A DNA stretch of 64,000 nucleotides from NCBI GenBank assembly GCA_003240775.1, contig QFNI01000001.1, positions 62,001 to 126,000 of the forward strand, written 5' to 3'. The position numbers and the translations under genes were made by a program. This document shows positions 45,563-54,704 of the stretch, one piece after another (positions within the stretch are counted from its first letter, which is position 1; every line of letters starts with the position of its first letter). The notes below the pieces were generated by a model. That model worked only from the letters and a program-made list of their open reading frames with translations, had not been told where the DNA came from and made no database searches. This DNA is from Mesorhizobium amorphae. Lineage in GTDB: Bacteria > Pseudomonadota > Alphaproteobacteria > Rhizobiales > Rhizobiaceae.

Positions 45563-46822
45563 ATGTTCTATCAGTTCTACGAGCTGAACCACGCCGCCCT
45601 CCAGCCCGTGCGGGCCTATGCGGATGCGGTGAAGCTCCTCTACACCAACCCGCTCAATCCCCTGTCGGCCACGCCCTTCGGCCGCTCGGTGGCGGCGGGC
45701 GCCGAACTCTTCGAGCGCGCCACGCGGCGCTACGGCAAGCCGCGCTTCGGGCTTTCGCACACGGTGGTGGGCGAGACGGAGGTGGCGGTTTCCGAGGAAG
45801 TGGTGTGGGAAAAGCCCTTCTGCCGCCTGCTTCGCTTCCGCCGCGACCTGCCCCAGGGCGAGGGCGCACCCAAGCTCCTGATCGTCGCGCCCATGTCGGG
45901 CCACTACGCGACGCTTCTGCGCGGCACGGTGGAAGCCATGCTGCCGCATGCCGATGTCTACATCACCGATTGGATGGATGCGCGCATCGTGCCGGTCGCC
46001 CTCGGGCGCTTCGATCTCGACGATTACGTGGACTACGTGATCGACATGCTCCACGCGCTGGGGCCCGACACCCATGTGATGGCCGTGTGCCAGCCTTCCG
46101 TGCCGGTTCTGGCCGCGGTCGCCCTCATGGAAGCGCGCGGCGACAGGTTCTCGCCCGCCACCATGACCCTGATGGGCGGGCCGATCGACACGCGGCGCAG
46201 CCCCACCGCCGTCAACACGCTCGCCATGGAAAAGGGCATCGACTGGTTCCGCGAGCATGTGGTGATGCCCGTGCCGTGGCCCGAGCCCGGCTTCATGCGC
46301 ATGGTCTATCCCGGCTTCCTGCAATTGTCGGGCTTCATGGGCATGAATCTCGACCGCCACATCACCGCGCACAAGGATTTCTTCCACCATCTCGTGCGGG
46401 GCGACGGCGATGGGGCGGACAAGCACCGCGCCTTCTACGACGAATATTGCGCGGTGATGGACCTGACCGCCGAGTTCTACCTCCAGACCGTGGAAACCGT
46501 GTTCATCCGCCACGACCTGCCGCGCGGCGTGATGCAGGTGCGCGGCGAGGCGGTCGACCCCGGCACCATCCGCCACACGGCACTCCTGACGGTGGAGGGC
46601 GAGAACGACGACATCTCGGGCCTCGGCCAGACACAGGCCGCCCACGACCTCTGCGCCAACCTCTCGCCCGAGAAGAAGGAGCACTACGTGCAGGAGAAGG
46701 TCGGCCATTACGGCGTCTTCAACGGCTCGCGCTTCCGCCGGGCGATCGTGCCGCGCATCGTGAGCTTCATGGAAAAGCACGGCGGCGGCCGGGACGCCGC
46801 TTCGGAGACGGGGGAGGGCTGA
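45563..46822 (+). CDS. phaZ: Intracellular polyhydroxyalkanoate depolymerase
   Basis: A 419-residue alpha/beta-hydrolase-type protein starting MFYQFYELNHAALQPVRAYA. The nucleophile is a cysteine in MAVCQPSVPVLA (Cys176), as in the Ralstonia PhaZ1 type; the acid lies near VEGENDDISG and the His in KVGHYGVFNGSRF. It mobilises stored poly-3-hydroxybutyrate in the cytoplasm. A 130-nt upstream gap (45433-45562) holds a possible promoter and the TTGCATGCAA palindrome. No PHA synthase is in the window. The C-terminal Gly-rich tail is not conserved. Confidence 0.95.
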   Translation: MFYQFYELNHAALQPVRAYADAVKLLYTNPLNPLSATPFGRSVAAGAELFERATRRYGKPRFGLSHTVVGETEVAVSEEVVWEKPFCRLLRFRRDLPQGEGAPKLLIVAPMSGHYATLLRGTVEAMLPHADVYITDWMDARIVPVALGRFDLDDYVDYVIDMLHALGPDTHVMAVCQPSVPVLAAVALMEARGDRFSPATMTLMGGPIDTRRSPTAVNTLAMEKGIDWFREHVVMPVPWPEPGFMRMVYPGFLQLSGFMGMNLDRHITAHKDFFHHLVRGDGDGADKHRAFYDEYCAVMDLTAEFYLQTVETVFIRHDLPRGVMQVRGEAVDPGTIRHTALLTVEGENDDISGLGQTQAAHDLCANLSPEKKEHYVQEKVGHYGVFNGSRFRRAIVPRIVSFMEKHGGGRDAASETGEG

Positions 46823-47195
46823 GCCCTCCACCGATTCCGCCGCGGCACCTGCGAAATCCGCGGGAATGGTTAACCGGGCAATCCCGGTTCCCGCGGCTCC
46901 GCCACGCTCCCTTGGTCGGCGGACGGCCTACCACGGCCCGTCCCCGCGAAGAGCCTGAAACTGCTTAAAATTGTCTGAATTCCCGCGCCTCGCCGGGCTT
47001 GGAGTTCGGTGGCAAACGAGAGCGATAATGCGCGCGCCGAAATTTGGTTCCGCCCGATCGTGACAAATACGACGCAAAAACACGTGATCGGGTAACTTTC
47101 TTCCGCCAATCCCCTCCGGCCTTCGTTGACAGCCGCCCACGCCGAACCTTAACGTCTGATTAACGACAAGGGGCACTCAAAGGGGTGTGGGGATA
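46823..47195. other. Gene-free stretch between phaZ and the BTLCP gene
   Basis: About 370 nt. The left part has a two-step hairpin (46858-46896: outer CCGCGGG/CCCGCGG, inner AACCGGG/CCCGGTT) that could end the phaZ transcript. The middle is AT-richer and non-coding. The right part holds a sigma-70-like promoter with a perfect CtrA box. No gene is supported here. Confidence 0.6.
47126..47163 (+). promoter_or_regulatory. Promoter with a perfect CtrA box upstream of the BTLCP gene
   Basis: TTGACA (47126-47131), 17 nt, then TTAACG (47149-47154) as -10. The CtrA full site TTAAC-N6-TTAAC occupies 47149-47164, i.e. TTAA-N7-TTAA. Because it overlaps the -10, CtrA would be expected to repress, unless the true start site is further downstream, in which case the box could act as an activating -35 site. 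Confidence 0.55.
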
Positions 47196-47822
47196 ATGTT
47201 CTCACCGCATGCGGCGGGCGCGTTGTTGCGCGCAAAATTCTTCCTCGGAATGGCGGCTTTCGTAGCATCGTCTGCTCCCGCCGCCGCTTCCTCCCCGATG
47301 GTCACGGGGGGCTTCACCTCCCAACCCATCGGCCATTACGAGTTCTGCCGCCGCATGCCCGACGAGTGCCGCATCCGCACCATCGCGGCCCGCCCGGAAA
47401 CCATGACCAAGGCGCTCTGGGAAACCATCGTCGACATCAACCAGGCGGTGAACGCCTCGATCGAGCCCGTCAACGACATCGACCTCTACGGCAAGGAAGA
47501 GGTCTGGGCCTATCCCGACGGCAAGGGCGACTGCGAGGACTTCGTGCTCGAAAAGCGCCGCGAGCTGCATGGCGCGGGCGTGTCGCTCGCCAACCTCCTG
47601 ATCACCGTGGTCAAGAAGCCCGACGGCGAAGGCCACGCCATCCTCACCGTCCGCACCACGGCCGGCGATTTCGTGCTCGACAACCTGTCGGACGAGGTGC
47701 GCGGCTGGGAAGAAACCGGCTACCGCTTCCTCAAGCGCCAATCCACGGAAAACACCGGCCGCTGGGTCGCCATCCGCGAAGGCCAGGCCCCGCTCGTGGG
47801 CTCCGTGCAGCCCACGAACTGA
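47196..47822 (+). CDS. Transglutaminase-like cysteine peptidase (BTLCP family), exported
   Basis: A 208-residue protein. A Sec-type signal peptide (AKFFLGMAAFVASSAPAAA) precedes a mature domain with the catalytic triad of bacterial transglutaminase-like cysteine proteinases: Cys in GKGDCEDFVLEKR, His in GEGHAILTV and Asp in FVLDNLSDEV. BTLCPs are periplasmic; a well-studied relative, LapG, cleaves an adhesin under c-di-GMP control, but LapD/LapA partners are not seen here and this short alphaproteobacterial type may be different. Transcription probably involves the CtrA box upstream. GTG 47187 is an alternative start. Confidence 0.85.
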   Translation: MFSPHAAGALLRAKFFLGMAAFVASSAPAAASSPMVTGGFTSQPIGHYEFCRRMPDECRIRTIAARPETMTKALWETIVDINQAVNASIEPVNDIDLYGKEEVWAYPDGKGDCEDFVLEKRRELHGAGVSLANLLITVVKKPDGEGHAILTVRTTAGDFVLDNLSDEVRGWEETGYRFLKRQSTENTGRWVAIREGQAPLVGSVQPTN

Positions 47823-47841
47823 GGGAAGGGCTTTCGGGCCC

Positions 47842-48240
47842 TCAGCCGGCGTTCGGGACGAAGCAATCCGCTTCGATCTCCACCAGCCATTCGGGGTCGA
47901 CGAAGCGCGACACCGCCATCACCGTGCAAGCGGGGCGGATTGCGCCGAAGATCTCGCCATGCGCGGTCGTCGCCTCGCGCCAGCGCTCGATGTCGGTCAG
48001 GATGATGCGGGTGCGGACCACATGCTCGAGGCTGCACCCCGCCTCTTCGATCGCCCGGCGCACGATCTCCAGGCACAGCACCGTCTGCTTGTAGACGTCG
48101 CCGGGGTGCGCCGCCTTGCCGTCCGGGCCGATGGGGGCGGTTCCCGCGATCGCGAGAAGCGGGCCGACCCGCACCCCGCGGCTCATTCCGATCACCGGCT
48201 CCATGGGCGAGCCCGAAGACACCAGCTTGCGTTCCTGCAT
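47842..48240 (-). CDS. RidA/YjgF family protein
   Basis: A 132-residue protein. The family core is VRVGPLLAIAGTAPIGPDG near residue 25, the trimer-forming ILTDIERWREA and the C-terminal VDPEWLVEIEADCFVP. The canonical catalytic Arg of enamine/imine deaminases (in RidA, R-x-CVE) is replaced here by the less typical PACTVMAVSRFVDP, so deaminase activity is uncertain. It is convergent with the BTLCP gene and about 48 nt from comM on the same strand. Confidence 0.85.
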   Translation of the reverse strand: MQERKLVSSGSPMEPVIGMSRGVRVGPLLAIAGTAPIGPDGKAAHPGDVYKQTVLCLEIVRRAIEEAGCSLEHVVRTRIILTDIERWREATTAHGEIFGAIRPACTVMAVSRFVDPEWLVEIEADCFVPNAG

Positions 48241-48287
48241 GGGATAGATCCTTGTCCGCGAGGGGCCGAGAGCGCCCGTTGCCGGGA

Positions 48288-49820
48288 TCACGCCATAGCA
48301 GGCCTGCGCTCGCTCGCCATGCGGTAGGATACCGCTTCCGCCAGATGCATCCGCCCGACCCGCTCGGCCCCGTCGAGATCGGCCACCGTGCGCGCCACCT
48401 TCAGGACGCGATGATAGGCGCGCGCGGAAAAGCCGAGCTTTTCACTCGCCTCGCGCAGGAGGGCCGCACCCGCCCCGTCGAGATCGGCCACGCGCTCCAC
48501 AAGCGCTGTCGGGCAGTGCGCGTTGGTGGAAGTGCCGCCCGCATCGAGCGCGTCGAAGCGCGCGGCCTGCACGCTTCGCGCCCGCGCCACGCGCGCGGCC
48601 ACATCCGCGCTCGCCTCGGTGGAGGCGGGGCGCAGGAGGTCGGCCGCCGAGACGGCGGGTACCTCGACGCGCAAGTCGATGCGGTCGAGCAGCGGCCCGG
48701 AGATGCGGGCTTGGTAATCGGTCTGGCAGCGCGGCCCCCGCGCGCAGGTGTGGCCGGGCTCGCCCGCCATCCCGCAGCGGCACGGGTTCATGGCCGCCAC
48801 GAGCTGGATGCGGGCGGGATAGGTGATGCGATGGTTGGCGCGCGCGATCGCGCATTCAGCCGATTCCAGCGGCTGGCGCAGCGAGTCGAGCACCTGCGGG
48901 GTGAATTCGGGGAATTCGTCCAGAAACAGCACCCCGTGATGGGCGAGCGACACCTCGCCCGGCCGCACCCGGAGCCCGCCGCCCACCATCGCGGCCATGG
49001 AGGCGGAGTGGTGCGGGCGCCGGAACGGGCGGCGGTCGGTCAGCTTGCCGCCGGCCAGCTCGCCCGCGATCGACTGGATCATCGAGACCTCCAGCAATTC
49101 GCGCGGGGAGAGCGGCGGCAGGATCGAGGCGAGCCGCTCGGCCAGCATCGACTTGCCCGATCCCGGCGGGCCGACCATCAGAAGGTTGTGGCCGCCGGCG
49201 GCCGCCACCTCCAGAGCGCGCTTGGCGCTTTCCTGGCCCTTGATGTCGGCGAGGTCGGGCAGCGGCGCGCCCGTGCCCTGGATGGCGGGCGCGGGCCGCG
49301 ACAGAACCTGCGTGCCGCGGAAATGGTTGGCGAGCGCGATCAGCGAGCGCGGCGCGAGGATCTCGATGTCTTCGCCCGCCCAGGCCGCTTCCGGCCCGCA
49401 GGAGGCCGGGCAGATCAGGCCGAGCCCTGCCGCATTGGCCGCGACCGCGGCCGGCAGCACGCCCGCGACCGGCGCCACCGTGCCGTCGAGCGAGAGTTCG
49501 CCCAGCACCACGAAGCCGCGCAGCGCGTCAGCCGGAATGGCGCCCATGCCCGCCATCAGGCCGAGCGCGATGGGAAGATCGTAGTGGCTGCCTTCCTTGG
49601 GCAGGTCGGCGGGCGCCAGGTTCACCGTCACCTTCTTGACGGGCATGGACAGGCCGGAAGCGTGCAGGGCCGCCTGAACGCGCTCGCGGCTTTCGGCCAC
49701 CGCCTTGTCGCCCAGGCCGACGATCTGGATGCCCATCTTGCCGGGTGCGATCATCACCTGGACGTCGACCGGCACGGCTTCCACGCCCTGAAACGCCACC
49801 GTGCGCACATGGCTGACCAT
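48288..49820 (-). CDS. comM: YifB/ComM family AAA ATPase (Mg-chelatase-like)
   Basis: A 510-residue protein. The N-terminal Lon-substrate-binding-like domain (MVSHVRTVAFQGVEAVPVDV) is followed by Walker A VGPPGSGKSML near residue 215, Walker B HGVLFLDEFPEF, a Cys-rich NPCRCGMAGEPGHTC segment and the C-terminal helical lid. In Haemophilus and Vibrio ComM is a hexameric helicase that promotes branch migration during natural transformation. GAGAGG precedes the ATG. Its location near gshB is usual in Hyphomicrobiales. Confidence 0.92.
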   Translation of the reverse strand: MVSHVRTVAFQGVEAVPVDVQVMIAPGKMGIQIVGLGDKAVAESRERVQAALHASGLSMPVKKVTVNLAPADLPKEGSHYDLPIALGLMAGMGAIPADALRGFVVLGELSLDGTVAPVAGVLPAAVAANAAGLGLICPASCGPEAAWAGEDIEILAPRSLIALANHFRGTQVLSRPAPAIQGTGAPLPDLADIKGQESAKRALEVAAAGGHNLLMVGPPGSGKSMLAERLASILPPLSPRELLEVSMIQSIAGELAGGKLTDRRPFRRPHHSASMAAMVGGGLRVRPGEVSLAHHGVLFLDEFPEFTPQVLDSLRQPLESAECAIARANHRITYPARIQLVAAMNPCRCGMAGEPGHTCARGPRCQTDYQARISGPLLDRIDLRVEVPAVSAADLLRPASTEASADVAARVARARSVQAARFDALDAGGTSTNAHCPTALVERVADLDGAGAALLREASEKLGFSARAYHRVLKVARTVADLDGAERVGRMHLAEAVSYRMASERRPAMA

Positions 49821-49958
49821 GCCCATCCTCTCCCTCACCCCAAGTGGAAGGGAGCATGGGCCAAGTCAAACCGCAAGAACGTTCAAGGAACGGGTGATCG
49901 TTTCCGGTGCGATCCGGTTGCGAAGAGTTGTGGAGAGAGAACGAAACGGGAAAAGGGC

Positions 49959-50606
49959 TCAGCGCGGCTGGTAGGCGCGCTTGCGCGGCTCCGAGCGCAG
50001 GAGCTGCCGCACCAGCGCCACCACGCCCACCACCGACAAAGCGAGCAGGCCGACCGTCAGGAAGGCCGTCACGCCGCCGCCCGTCGCGCCCAGCGTGTCG
50101 AAGCCCTTGGCGCCAAGATAGCCGGGCGCAAGCATCAGCGGCGCCCAGATGATGGCCGACGAGATGTTGGCGAGCTGGAAGCGCGTCTGGCTCATCGCCA
50201 TCATGCCGGCCACCAGCGGCACGGTGTTGCGGAACATCGACAGGAAGCGGCCCAGGAACACCGCGGCAAAGCCGTAGCGGCGGAACAAGAGGCGCGTGCG
50301 CGCGATCGGCTGGCGGTAGCGGCGGAAGATCGGCCGGTAGACGATGCGCGGCCCGAGCTTGCGGCCGATGATGTAGGACACGACGTCGCCCAGCACCGCG
50401 CCGATGATGGCGCCCAGCACCACCGTGACGGGATCGATCAGGCCCGCACCCGCAAGCCCGCCGATCACGATCATCAGCGCGGTCGCGGGGATCACCATGC
50501 CCACGAAGGCGAGCGATTCGCCGAACGACACCAGCGCGATGATGACGGCGGCCCAGGAGCGGTGCTCCTGCACGAACTGGCCGAGATCGTGCATCAAGGC
50601 TTCCAT
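49959..50606 (-). CDS. DedA family membrane protein
   Basis: A 215-residue protein with five to six membrane segments. The family signature FGESLAFVGMVIPATALMI (about 29-47), the conserved GDVVSYIIGRKLG segment, and FLGRFLSMFRNTVPLVAGM with its key Arg residues are intact. DedA proteins help maintain the proton motive force and recycle undecaprenyl or aminoarabinose phosphate carriers. The ATG 50606 has GGGGAGA upstream. The gene is separate from comM. Confidence 0.9.
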   Translation of the reverse strand: MEALMHDLGQFVQEHRSWAAVIIALVSFGESLAFVGMVIPATALMIVIGGLAGAGLIDPVTVVLGAIIGAVLGDVVSYIIGRKLGPRIVYRPIFRRYRQPIARTRLLFRRYGFAAVFLGRFLSMFRNTVPLVAGMMAMSQTRFQLANISSAIIWAPLMLAPGYLGAKGFDTLGATGGGVTAFLTVGLLALSVVGVVALVRQLLRSEPRKRAYQPR

Positions 50607-50721
50607 CGTATCTGTCTCCCCACGGGCTGTTCCGGCAGGCGCGGCCATGCCGCCGCGCGCTCGCGCCTTATCACCGATGACGCCCTTGAAGCGTTAAGAT
50701 GGCCGAAGCAGGGCCGAACGC

Positions 50722-51915
50722 TCAGGCAGGCCGCGCGTCGGGATCGAAGCGGCGGAAGATCCGGTCGCGCTCGCGATAGACGGCGGGCAGCGCCAGGAGT
50801 GCCAGGCAAAAAAGCGCTATCGCGGTCTTGGCGAGCTGGCTGAAGCGCGGCGTCTCGATGTCGATCAGGTGCACGAGATAGACGATCACCACGTGCCACA
50901 CATAGACCTGCAGGGAATGGCGTCCGAGAAGCCGCAGGAAGCGCAGCCGGAAGAGCCCGTTGAGCGCGCCCGAGAGCCACCGCACCTTGGAGGACGCATG
51001 GCGCGGCCCCGCGATCAGGAGCCATGCTATGCCGCCGCCCGCCGCCAGGAAGTTCAGGAGATAGACCAGGCCGAACTCGGAGCGGTTCTCGTAGCTCTGA
51101 AAAGGCGCGGCCATGTCCTCGGGCAGGAAGCCGTAGGCCGAAGCGAAGCGGAAGGGGAGAAAGAACAGGCACACGGCCAGCGCGGTCAGCGGCAGGAACT
51201 TGTCGTCGGGCCGGAACACCCGCGACCAGTCGATCCGGTCGAGCGCGGTCAGCACGCCGAGCACCAGGCCCGACACGAACACGATCTGCCAGGCCATCAG
51301 GTTGAAGTTGACCCGGAGCCCATGCCCCGTGTCGCCCGCGAGCCAGGTGTTGAGCGGCAGCGTGAGCGGTCGCTGGATGCCGAACTGCGCGGCGAGCCAG
51401 AAGAGAAACGAGCCCAGCAGCACCGCATACCAGTGGCCCCGCAAACAGGCCCAGATGAGAAAGGGCGCGGCCAGCATGTAGACGATGTATTGCGGCAGGA
51501 TGTCCATGTAGGTCGGCTGAAACAGCAGGAGTGCCGCCGAAAGCACGCGGAAGGGGTTGCGCCAATCGAGGTCGCCCATCCAGTCCGTCCAGGCGAGCCC
51601 GGCGGCGGGCAGCAGCAACGCCACCGTCATCACGAAGGCGAGCAGCCAGAGCGATTGCCGGTAGAGATCGCCCGCCCGGCTCCAGACGGCGCTCGATGCC
51701 GCGCCGAAGCCCTTGCGCGCCATGCGGCCGGCATAGACCATGCCCACCAGAAGGCCCGAAAGAAACACGAAGCCCTGCGCGTCCTCCACGAAGGCGAGCT
51801 GCCGGTGGTTGATCTCCACCAGCCAGTAGCCGCCGTCGAAGGCCAGGTGGTTCAGAAGCATGAAGACGAGGAAATAGCCTCGCAGCCCGTCGATCAGATC
51901 GGAACGCTTGGTCAT
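50722..51915 (-). CDS. OpgC-like membrane acyltransferase
   Basis: A 397-residue protein with about ten membrane segments. The N-terminus LIDGLRGYFLVFMLLNHLAF and the following HRQLAFVEDAQGFVFLSGLLVG are the OpgC signature. OpgC succinylates or otherwise acylates osmoregulated periplasmic glucans; the Rhizobium-type relatives act on cyclic glucans. No opgG/opgH or ndvB is nearby, so the substrate is inferred. ATG 51915 is preferred to the GTG two codons upstream. No strong ribosome site is visible. Confidence 0.82.
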   Translation of the reverse strand: MTKRSDLIDGLRGYFLVFMLLNHLAFDGGYWLVEINHRQLAFVEDAQGFVFLSGLLVGMVYAGRMARKGFGAASSAVWSRAGDLYRQSLWLLAFVMTVALLLPAAGLAWTDWMGDLDWRNPFRVLSAALLLFQPTYMDILPQYIVYMLAAPFLIWACLRGHWYAVLLGSFLFWLAAQFGIQRPLTLPLNTWLAGDTGHGLRVNFNLMAWQIVFVSGLVLGVLTALDRIDWSRVFRPDDKFLPLTALAVCLFFLPFRFASAYGFLPEDMAAPFQSYENRSEFGLVYLLNFLAAGGGIAWLLIAGPRHASSKVRWLSGALNGLFRLRFLRLLGRHSLQVYVWHVVIVYLVHLIDIETPRFSQLAKTAIALFCLALLALPAVYRERDRIFRRFDPDARPA

Positions 51916-52005
51916 CGGCACCGCTTTGTCGCTGGCCAGAGGCCCGCCCTTCGCGCGGCGATGTAGGGCGGGGGCCGGGAAAGGCCAGCCGAAAGGGGTG
52001 GAGCG

Positions 52006-52947
52006 TCAGCTCCGCTTGGCTTCCACCGCGTCCCAGAACAGGCTTGCGATGTCGGCCCCGCCGAAGCGCTTGACCTCGCGCACGCCGGTGGGCGAGGTGA
52101 CGTTGATCTCGGTCATCCAGTCGCCGATCACGTCGATGCCCACCAGCACGAAGCCGCGCTCGCGAAGGCTCGGACCGATGCGGCCGCAGATCTCGCGCTC
52201 GCGTTCGGTCAGGTCGGTCTTCTCGGCGCGTCCGCCCACATGCATGTTGGAGCGCGAATCGTGCTCGGCGGGCACGCGGTTGATGGCGCCCACGGGCTCG
52301 CCGTCGATCAGGATGATGCGCTTGTCACCCTTTCGCACGTCCTTGAGGTAGCGCTGCACGATGAAGGGCTCGCGGAACATCTGCCCGAACATCTCGAGCA
52401 GCGAGGCGAGGTTGCGGTCGTCGTCGCGCAGATGGAAGATGCCCGCCCCGCCATTGCCGTAGAGCGGCTTGACGATGATGTCGCCATGCGCGCGCCGGAA
52501 GGCTGACACCTCTTCCGCGTCCCTGGTGATCAGCGTTTCCGGCATCAGGTCGGGAAACTCGGTGACGAACACCTTTTCGGGGCTGTTGCGCACCCAGGCG
52601 GGGTCGTTCACCACGAGCGTCCTGGGGTGGATGCGCTCCAGGATATGGGTGGTGGTGATGTAGTTCATGTCGAAGGGCGGGTCCTGGCGCAGGAGAACCA
52701 CGTCCATCTCGGCCAGGTCCGTGCGCACGGGCTCGCCCAGCGTGAAGTGGTTGTTCTTCTCGTCGCGCAGGCTCATTTCCTCGACCCGCGCCACCGCGCG
52801 TCCGTCGCTCAGCGAAAGCCTGTCGGGCGTGTAGTGGAACAGCTGGTGCCCGCGCCGCTGCGCTTCCAGGCTCAGGGCGAACGTCGTGTCGCCTGCGATC
52901 GAGACGGTGCGGATATGGTCCATCTGGACCGCGACCTTGAGTGACAT
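52006..52947 (-). CDS. gshB: Glutathione synthetase
   Basis: A 313-residue ATP-grasp enzyme starting MSLKVAVQMDHIRTVSIAGD. The MDVVLLRQDPPFDMNYI motif and the ATP-binding loop IIVKPLYGNGGAGIFHL are intact, and EINVTSPTGVREV binds metal. It joins gamma-glutamylcysteine and glycine. It is monocistronic; the divergent gap upstream (52948-53256) leads to a GGDEF-EAL gene. Confidence 0.96.
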   Translation of the reverse strand: MSLKVAVQMDHIRTVSIAGDTTFALSLEAQRRGHQLFHYTPDRLSLSDGRAVARVEEMSLRDEKNNHFTLGEPVRTDLAEMDVVLLRQDPPFDMNYITTTHILERIHPRTLVVNDPAWVRNSPEKVFVTEFPDLMPETLITRDAEEVSAFRRAHGDIIVKPLYGNGGAGIFHLRDDDRNLASLLEMFGQMFREPFIVQRYLKDVRKGDKRIILIDGEPVGAINRVPAEHDSRSNMHVGGRAEKTDLTEREREICGRIGPSLRERGFVLVGIDVIGDWMTEINVTSPTGVREVKRFGGADIASLFWDAVEAKRS

Positions 52948-53256
52948 GAACCTGCGCGAGCTCCGGCAAAACCGGCCCCCGCTCTATCCGAGCCGGCCGG
53001 TTCTGCCAACGGCAGGCGACAAGCATCGCCGCCGCGCGGGCGCCGTGGCCATCCGAATTGATCCGCTGATGTGATCGTCAATTCTGCTTGCGGCATCTCC
53101 AGTGGTTCGATCCCACTGATCGCGGCTCATAGGAGAAAAGTCTTTCCATCTGCGGTGAAACACAGTGGCGTGCTGCAGAATTACTTTTCCCTAACTCTTT
53201 TTCTGCATGATGTGGAGTTGTGCGCGAACCGGCGCAAGAAAAACCGAGGCTCGGGA
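52948..53256. other. Divergent gene-free gap between gshB and the GGDEF-EAL gene
   Basis: About 310 nt. The part from 53070 is AT-richer than the neighbours and must contain both divergent promoters. I cannot pick a convincing -10/-35 pair. It contains a hairpin with a tRNA T-arm-like loop (53100-53118). Confidence 0.5.
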
Positions 53257-54600
53257 ATGGGCATGTCGTTCGGCGCAGATCAGGCCGGGTCGATGGACGG
53301 AGATCTCGCCTACACGGACCCGCTGACGGGTCTGGGCAACCAGCGTCGCTTCTTCGACAAGATCGAGCGGCTGATCACCGAGCGCGCCGAGGATCCCGCC
53401 CCCTTCACCGTGGGCATCGTCGATCTCGACGGCTTCAAGCCGATCAACGACCTGTTCGGGCGCTCGGCGGGCGACGACATCCTGGTGCAGGTCGCCATGC
53501 GCCTGCGCGCTTCCATGGATGCGGGGGCGGCCGTCACCCGCTTCGGCGCCGACGAGTTCGCCTTTCTGTTTCCGCTCGTGTTCAGCGAGGAGGCGGCGGC
53601 TGCCAAGGCGCGCATGCTGATCGAGCTGTTGTCCGCGCCCTATGACGTGGGCGAGCGCACCGCGCGGCTTTCGGCCTCGGTCGGCTGCTCGCTTTTCCAG
53701 TCGGGCGACGAAACCACCGAGGTGCTCGTCACCAAGGCCGAAAGCGCGCTCTACCAGGCCAAGCGCTCGGGCCGGGCGCAGGTGGTGGTGTATTCCTCCG
53801 AGATGGACGATGCGGCGCGCCGCGACACCCATCTCGAACAGGCCCTGCGGCGGGCGGTCTCGGCCGGCGAGGTGGAGCCCTTCTTCCAGCCCATCGTGGA
53901 TCTCGAGACCCGGCGCATCACGGGCTTCGAGACGCTGGCGCGCTGGACCGACCGCGATCTCGGCGTGGTGCCGCCTTCGGGCTTCATTCCGATCGCCGAA
54001 GAGCGCGGGCTGATCGGCCCGCTTTCCCAGCTTCTCCTGCGCAAGGCCACCGAGGCCGCGCGGCACTGGCCCGATGACCTCTTCTTGTCCTTCAACCTTT
54101 CGCCCTCCCAGCTCGTCGACCAGAACACCGGCCTGCACATCCTTTCCATTCTCGACCGCTCGCGCTTCGACCCGCGACGGCTCGAGATCGAGATCACCGA
54201 GACCGGCCTGATGTCGGACGCGCTTTCGGCCAAGAAGATCGTGGCCGAGCTCCAGCGCTGCGGCATCCGCGTCTCGCTCGACGATTTCGGCACCGGCCAG
54301 TCCTCGCTCGGGCGGCTGCGCGAGTTCCGCTTCGACAAGCTCAAGATCGACCGCTCCTTCGTGTCCGCCCTGTTGGAAGACCGCCCGTCCGAGCACATCA
54401 TCCGCGCCATTCTTTCCATGTGCGAAGGGCTCGGCATGGCTTCCGTCGCCGAAGGCATTGAGGAGGAGGCACAGGCCGAAAGGCTGCGCAGCCTGGGGTG
54501 CCAGGGCGGGCAGGGCTATTTCTTCGGCCGACCGCTCGACCGCGACGCGACCCTCGCCCTCCTCAAGGCCGAGGAGTGGCGCTCGGAGGCCGTCAACTGA
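53257..54600 (+). CDS. Cytoplasmic GGDEF-EAL protein with degenerate GGDEF
   Basis: A 447-residue protein without membrane segments. The GGDEF domain (about 25-185) has RFGADEFAFLF instead of GG[D/E]EF, so cyclase activity is doubtful. The EAL domain (about 195-445) keeps LEIEITETGLM, LDDFGTGQSSLG and VAEGIEEEAQA, but its signature is FETLARW rather than EAL. The metal-binding Glu of the motif is retained, so phosphodiesterase activity remains possible. An alternative is a c-di-GMP-binding or signalling protein. ATG 53257 is preferred because GAGG lies 8 nt upstream. An upstream in-frame open stretch lacks conserved features. Confidence 0.9.
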   Translation: MGMSFGADQAGSMDGDLAYTDPLTGLGNQRRFFDKIERLITERAEDPAPFTVGIVDLDGFKPINDLFGRSAGDDILVQVAMRLRASMDAGAAVTRFGADEFAFLFPLVFSEEAAAAKARMLIELLSAPYDVGERTARLSASVGCSLFQSGDETTEVLVTKAESALYQAKRSGRAQVVVYSSEMDDAARRDTHLEQALRRAVSAGEVEPFFQPIVDLETRRITGFETLARWTDRDLGVVPPSGFIPIAEERGLIGPLSQLLLRKATEAARHWPDDLFLSFNLSPSQLVDQNTGLHILSILDRSRFDPRRLEIEITETGLMSDALSAKKIVAELQRCGIRVSLDDFGTGQSSLGRLREFRFDKLKIDRSFVSALLEDRPSEHIIRAILSMCEGLGMASVAEGIEEEAQAERLRSLGCQGGQGYFFGRPLDRDATLALLKAEEWRSEAVN

Positions 54601-54704
54601 GAAGGCCCCCGTGAGAAGGCCCGAGCGAGGCACGGAGCCATCGCCGCACTTGACACGCGCCCCGCTCTTCCTGCCAGAACACACCCTGGTCGAGGAGCCA
54701 TGCC

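Noticed and set aside
53071..53256. Upstream extension of the GGDEF-EAL frame
   Set aside because: The extra 62 residues have no conserved features and the composition is non-coding; GAGG before ATG 53257 supports the shorter form.
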